Shown here: piece after piece, positions 61,115 through 64,000 of the stretch
Layout of the letters: every line of letters starts with the position of its first letter
How positions within the stretch are numbered: position 1 is the first letter of the stretch
NCBI RefSeq assembly: GCF_014270035.1
Contig: NZ_JACNEP010000002.1
Span: forward strand, 402,460-466,459
DNA from: Neptunicella marina
GTDB lineage: Bacteria > Pseudomonadota > Gammaproteobacteria > Enterobacterales > Alteromonadaceae
Direction of reading: 5' to 3'
DNA length: 64,000 nt
Notes under the pieces: model-generated
The model's database searches: none
The model's input: only the letters and a program-made list of their open reading frames with translations
Told to the model about the DNA's origin: nothing
Translations under genes and position numbers: made by a program

Positions 61115-62467
61115 ATGAACAGCACCACTCTCAATATTGCAAAATTTGGTGGCACCAGCGTGGCGGACTTTGCAGCCATGCAAAACTGCGCCAAAATCGT
61201 CGCGTCCAACCCTGCCACTCGCGTGGTAGTGGTCAGTGCATCAGCCGGCGTTACTAACTATCTGGTTGATTTAGCTAATAACGAGTTAACCACAGAGCAA
61301 ATCAACAATACCATTGCCAGTATTGAAAAAATCGAGTTTGCCATTCTGGAAAAACTCAATGATAACGCGGCAACACAACTGGAATTGCAAAGCCTGTTAA
61401 GCGAGTTGAGTGAACTGGCGCACAACACTAAAAACCTGCAAACAGATGAAGGCAAAGATGCGTTACTGTGTATGGGTGAACGCATGTCATCTTTACTCTT
61501 TACTGAGGTACTTAAACAAGAAGGTTGTGCGGCCCTTAATTTTGATGCTCGTCGTGTCATTAAAACCGACAGTCAGTTTGGACAAGGTACACCCGATATT
61601 GAACAGATTGCCGACCATGCTAAGCAGTTAATGGCACCTGCATTGGCAGAACAGGTTCTGGTAACTCAGGGATTTATTGGCTCTGATTCCAATAACAAAA
61701 CCACCACATTAGGTCGCGGTGGTTCCGATTACACTGCGGCTCTGCTGGCCGAAGCGCTGAATGCACAAACCTGCGAAATCTGGACCGACGTTATTGGTGT
61801 TTACACCACTGACCCACGTATTACCAACAAAGCGCGCCCATTACCAGAATTGAGCTTCGATGAAGCAGCAGAAATGGCCACCTTTGGCGCAAAAGTATTA
61901 CACCCGGCAACAATGGTACCTGCTCTGCGTAAAAATATTCGTGTGTTTGTCGGATCCAGCAGAGAACCCGAAAAAGGTGGCACCTGGATTGCCAAAGATT
62001 GCTCTCAGGAACCCTATTACAGGGCAATTACCCGCCGTAAAGATCAGGTAATGGTTACGGTAAAAACGCCTAGTATGCTGTATGCATCAGGCTTTTTATC
62101 ACACGTTTTTGGCATACTGGCAAAACATCAAATCAGTGTGGATCTGGTTACCACTTCCGAGATTTCAGTATCTTTAACCATTGATAATCCGCCTAATTCA
62201 GTACGTAAAAAGATCAATCAGCAGATCATCAAAGACTTACGTGAGATTTGTGAAGTCGTGGTCGAGGAAGGTTTTGATTTGGTTACCGTGGTGGGTAATA
62301 ACATGCACAGTGAAGCAGGGGTTTCCAGTCGTATATTCCAGGCATTAAATGCGCACAACTTACGTATGATTTGTTACGGTGCCAATCCACATAACATGTC
62401 ATTTTTGGTTAAAGAAGATACGAGTAATCAAGTTGTTACCGACCTGCATAGCGAACTATTTGAGTAA
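61115..62467 (+). CDS. lysC: Aspartate kinase III, lysine-sensitive type
   Basis: The enzyme phosphorylates aspartate, the first step to lysine, threonine and methionine. The 450-residue protein has the kinase domain with IAKFGGTSVADF, VVSASAGVTNYLVDLAN, LGRGGSDYTAALLAEAL and EIWTDVIGVYTTDPRI, then two ACT domains with MLYASGFLSHVFGILAKHQISVDLVTTSEISVSLTI, as in E. coli LysC. The upstream gap of 124 bases is too short for a lysine riboswitch. In vibrios this gene lies between alaS and csrA. Confidence 0.95.
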   Translation: MNSTTLNIAKFGGTSVADFAAMQNCAKIVASNPATRVVVVSASAGVTNYLVDLANNELTTEQINNTIASIEKIEFAILEKLNDNAATQLELQSLLSELSELAHNTKNLQTDEGKDALLCMGERMSSLLFTEVLKQEGCAALNFDARRVIKTDSQFGQGTPDIEQIADHAKQLMAPALAEQVLVTQGFIGSDSNNKTTTLGRGGSDYTAALLAEALNAQTCEIWTDVIGVYTTDPRITNKARPLPELSFDEAAEMATFGAKVLHPATMVPALRKNIRVFVGSSREPEKGGTWIAKDCSQEPYYRAITRRKDQVMVTVKTPSMLYASGFLSHVFGILAKHQISVDLVTTSEISVSLTIDNPPNSVRKKINQQIIKDLREICEVVVEEGFDLVTVVGNNMHSEAGVSSRIFQALNAHNLRMICYGANPHNMSFLVKEDTSNQVVTDLHSELFE

Positions 62468-62521
62468 CCTTTACTCAATTCTCCAGCGCTGATCATTGCA
62501 TTAAGGAGGAGGCAGATTACA

Positions 62522-63895
62522 ATGCCTCCGCCAAATGATTTTTCTAAACTAAGGTTTCCTAAAAATATGAAGTTTCGTTCTCTCACCCTTGCTTTGGGTG
62601 TGGCCCTGCTTTCCAGCAGTTGTGCCACGACACAACAATCAAGCACACAGGCTAAGGCACAACAAACGCCCAAAAACATTATCTTTTTAATCGGCGATGG
62701 CATGGGTGTTGAACACACCACAGCCTATAGAGACTACGCTGATGATTTAACCACTAAACCAATTGATGAAACTGTATTTGATTCAATGTTAGTTGGCATG
62801 GCCTCAACCTATCCGGACGACCACACCGTTGTCACTGATTCAGCCGCCGCCGCCACTGCCTTAAGCGCCGGGATTAAATCCTATAACGGTGCTATTGGTG
62901 TGGATACCCATAAAGAACCACTGGAAACTGTATTAGAAAAAGCAAAACAGTTGGGTAAACACACAGCGGTTGTGGTGACGTCTCAAATCAACCATGCAAC
63001 GCCAGCTGCTTTTATCGCGCACAACGAAAAACGTTCAAACTACGATCAAATCGCTGACAACTATTTAAGCAATACTTATCAGGGAAAGCCGGTCATCGAT
63101 TTAATGATGGGTGGCGGTACCAAATATTTTATCCGTGAAGACCGCAACCTGGTAAATGAATTTAAACAACTCGGTTATCAGTACAGCGACGATATACAAA
63201 ATCTGGATGTATTAACCCGTTTACCGGCTTTAGGACTATACGCACCTGTCGGTTTACCTTTTGCCATTGATAGTGGCGAACATCCAAGACGCTTAGCGCC
63301 AATGGCAACAAAAGCGCTGGAACTGCTATCAAAAAACAATCCAAATGGATTTTTTGTGATGATGGAAGGTAGTCAGATAGACTGGTGTTCGCACGCTAAT
63401 GATATTGCCTGTGCCATGGGTGAAATGGATGATTTTGCTGCCACTTTAAAAGCGGTGAAAGCGTTTGCGGAAAAAGACGGAGAAACCCTGGTGGTTGTTA
63501 CCGCCGACCATAGTACGGGAGGCTTAAGCATCGGTGCCAATGGTCAGTATTTATGGAAACGTGAAATGATAAAACAAATTCACGCCTCTATCGATACCCT
63601 TGCAGCAGAAATGACCCAAAATAAAGATGTCAAAGCAGTATGGAATAAACACATTGATTTTGCATTGACCGACGATGAATTTAATCGCATCAATGACGCT
63701 GTAAATAACAATATCAAAGGGTTAAAACCTGCACTCAGAACAGTGATTAACCAACGTACCGTTACCGGCTGGACCTCGTTGGGCCATTCGGGCGGAGATG
63801 TTCAGGTATTTGCCTACGGTGTTGGAGCTGAGAAATTTGCCGGGCACATCGATAACACCGATATTGCTAATACAATATTCTCATTTCTTAAATAA
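62522..63895 (+). CDS. phoA: Alkaline phosphatase, probable lipoprotein
   Basis: The 457-residue product has metal and catalytic motifs of alkaline phosphatase: IFLIGDGMGVEHTTAY, VVTDSAAAATALSAGIK with the catalytic serine, SQIDWCSHANDI, VTADHSTGG and SLGHSGGDVQVFAYG. The start at 62522 follows TAAGGAGGAGG; an alternative ATG at 62567 gives MKFRSLTLALGVALLSSSC, a clean lipoprotein signal. It releases phosphate from phosphoesters in the periplasm. A Pho box was not found in the short gap after lysC. Confidence 0.9.
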   Translation: MPPPNDFSKLRFPKNMKFRSLTLALGVALLSSSCATTQQSSTQAKAQQTPKNIIFLIGDGMGVEHTTAYRDYADDLTTKPIDETVFDSMLVGMASTYPDDHTVVTDSAAAATALSAGIKSYNGAIGVDTHKEPLETVLEKAKQLGKHTAVVVTSQINHATPAAFIAHNEKRSNYDQIADNYLSNTYQGKPVIDLMMGGGTKYFIREDRNLVNEFKQLGYQYSDDIQNLDVLTRLPALGLYAPVGLPFAIDSGEHPRRLAPMATKALELLSKNNPNGFFVMMEGSQIDWCSHANDIACAMGEMDDFAATLKAVKAFAEKDGETLVVVTADHSTGGLSIGANGQYLWKREMIKQIHASIDTLAAEMTQNKDVKAVWNKHIDFALTDDEFNRINDAVNNNIKGLKPALRTVINQRTVTGWTSLGHSGGDVQVFAYGVGAEKFAGHIDNTDIANTIFSFLK

Positions 63896-63920
63896 ATAAT
63901 ATAAAAGGGGCTTTGCCTAA

Positions 63921-63950
63921 TGCCAGTCAGTTAAGCTGACTGGCATTTTT
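63921..63950 (+). terminator. Terminator after the alkaline phosphatase gene
   Basis: TGCCAGTCAG (63921-63930) pairs with CTGACTGGCA (63936-63945), followed by TTTTTC. Confidence 0.88.
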
Positions 63951-64000
63951 CTTTTTATGGGGATATCGATTTGTTTTCGGTTTTACCCATCTTGGATAAG

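Overview
This window is a chromosomal segment of a marine-type gammaproteobacterium, most likely from the Alteromonadales. The evidence is the gene content: csrA, alaS, recX, a holD-rimI pair, tmcA-aceK, a split metH beside metA, TonB-dependent and M1/S9 peptidase genes, and a compact, moderately AT-rich genome. No plasmid, phage, rRNA operon or CRISPR array is visible. One tRNA gene (Trp, CCA) is present.

Layout. 1-4.1 kb holds a truncated GAF/PAS sensor gene, csrA and alaS. 4.4-8.1 kb holds secreted or membrane accessory proteins, including a phytase-like esterase lipoprotein, a cysteine-repeat protein, a DUF4260 protein and a Blc lipocalin. 8.1-13.3 kb is an accessory island. In it a DUF262 (ParB-like) gene and a HEPN-like gene overlap and end in a well-formed integron attC site, with no integrase nearby. 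A small membrane protein starts right after the attC. The island is bracketed by two families of structured repeats in opposite orientation. 13.3-15.5 kb is an ECF sigma factor operon. 15.7-20.2 kb is a 1507-residue PAS/coiled-coil membrane protein, followed by recX. 20.8-25 kb holds a FemAB-like acetyltransferase, a membrane protein/XRE regulator pair, and an overlapping operon for a WbuC cupin, a methyltransferase, PnuC and an NadR-like kinase. 25.1-30.8 kb is a methionine operon (metA, metH N-terminal half, prolyl aminopeptidase, metH C-terminal half) behind a MetJ operator. 30.9-34.3 kb holds osmC, small conserved genes, cdd, rimI, holD and tRNA-Trp. 34.4-38.3 kb is a thiamine uptake operon under a TPP riboswitch. 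38.5-39.7 kb is a YeeE/YedE transporter with an ArsR-type regulator. 39.7-50.5 kb mixes oxidoreductases, an S9 peptidase, an aminotransferase, YqhD, DUF2971, a cold-shock/YbjQ-like fusion, a chemotaxis receptor and a Mn-riboswitch-controlled UPF0016 exporter. 50.7-64 kb holds yciA-like, tmcA-aceK, an M1 peptidase, a two-gene D-glutamate cyclase, lysC and an alkaline phosphatase.

How the genes work together. Several units form pathways. They are MetJ-controlled methionine synthesis; two separate PnuC-type transporter plus kinase pairs, one for nicotinamide riboside and one for thiamine; and D-amino-acid catabolism (D-cysteine desulfhydrase next to D-glutamate cyclase). The usual recX-alaS-lysC-csrA cluster is broken here: about 16 kb separates recX from alaS, and lysC lies some 57 kb away. 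The best candidate for an uncharacterised system is the attC-ended DUF262-HEPN pair with its surrounding repeats at 8.1-13.3 kb. Its defence or toxin role is an inference from the families.
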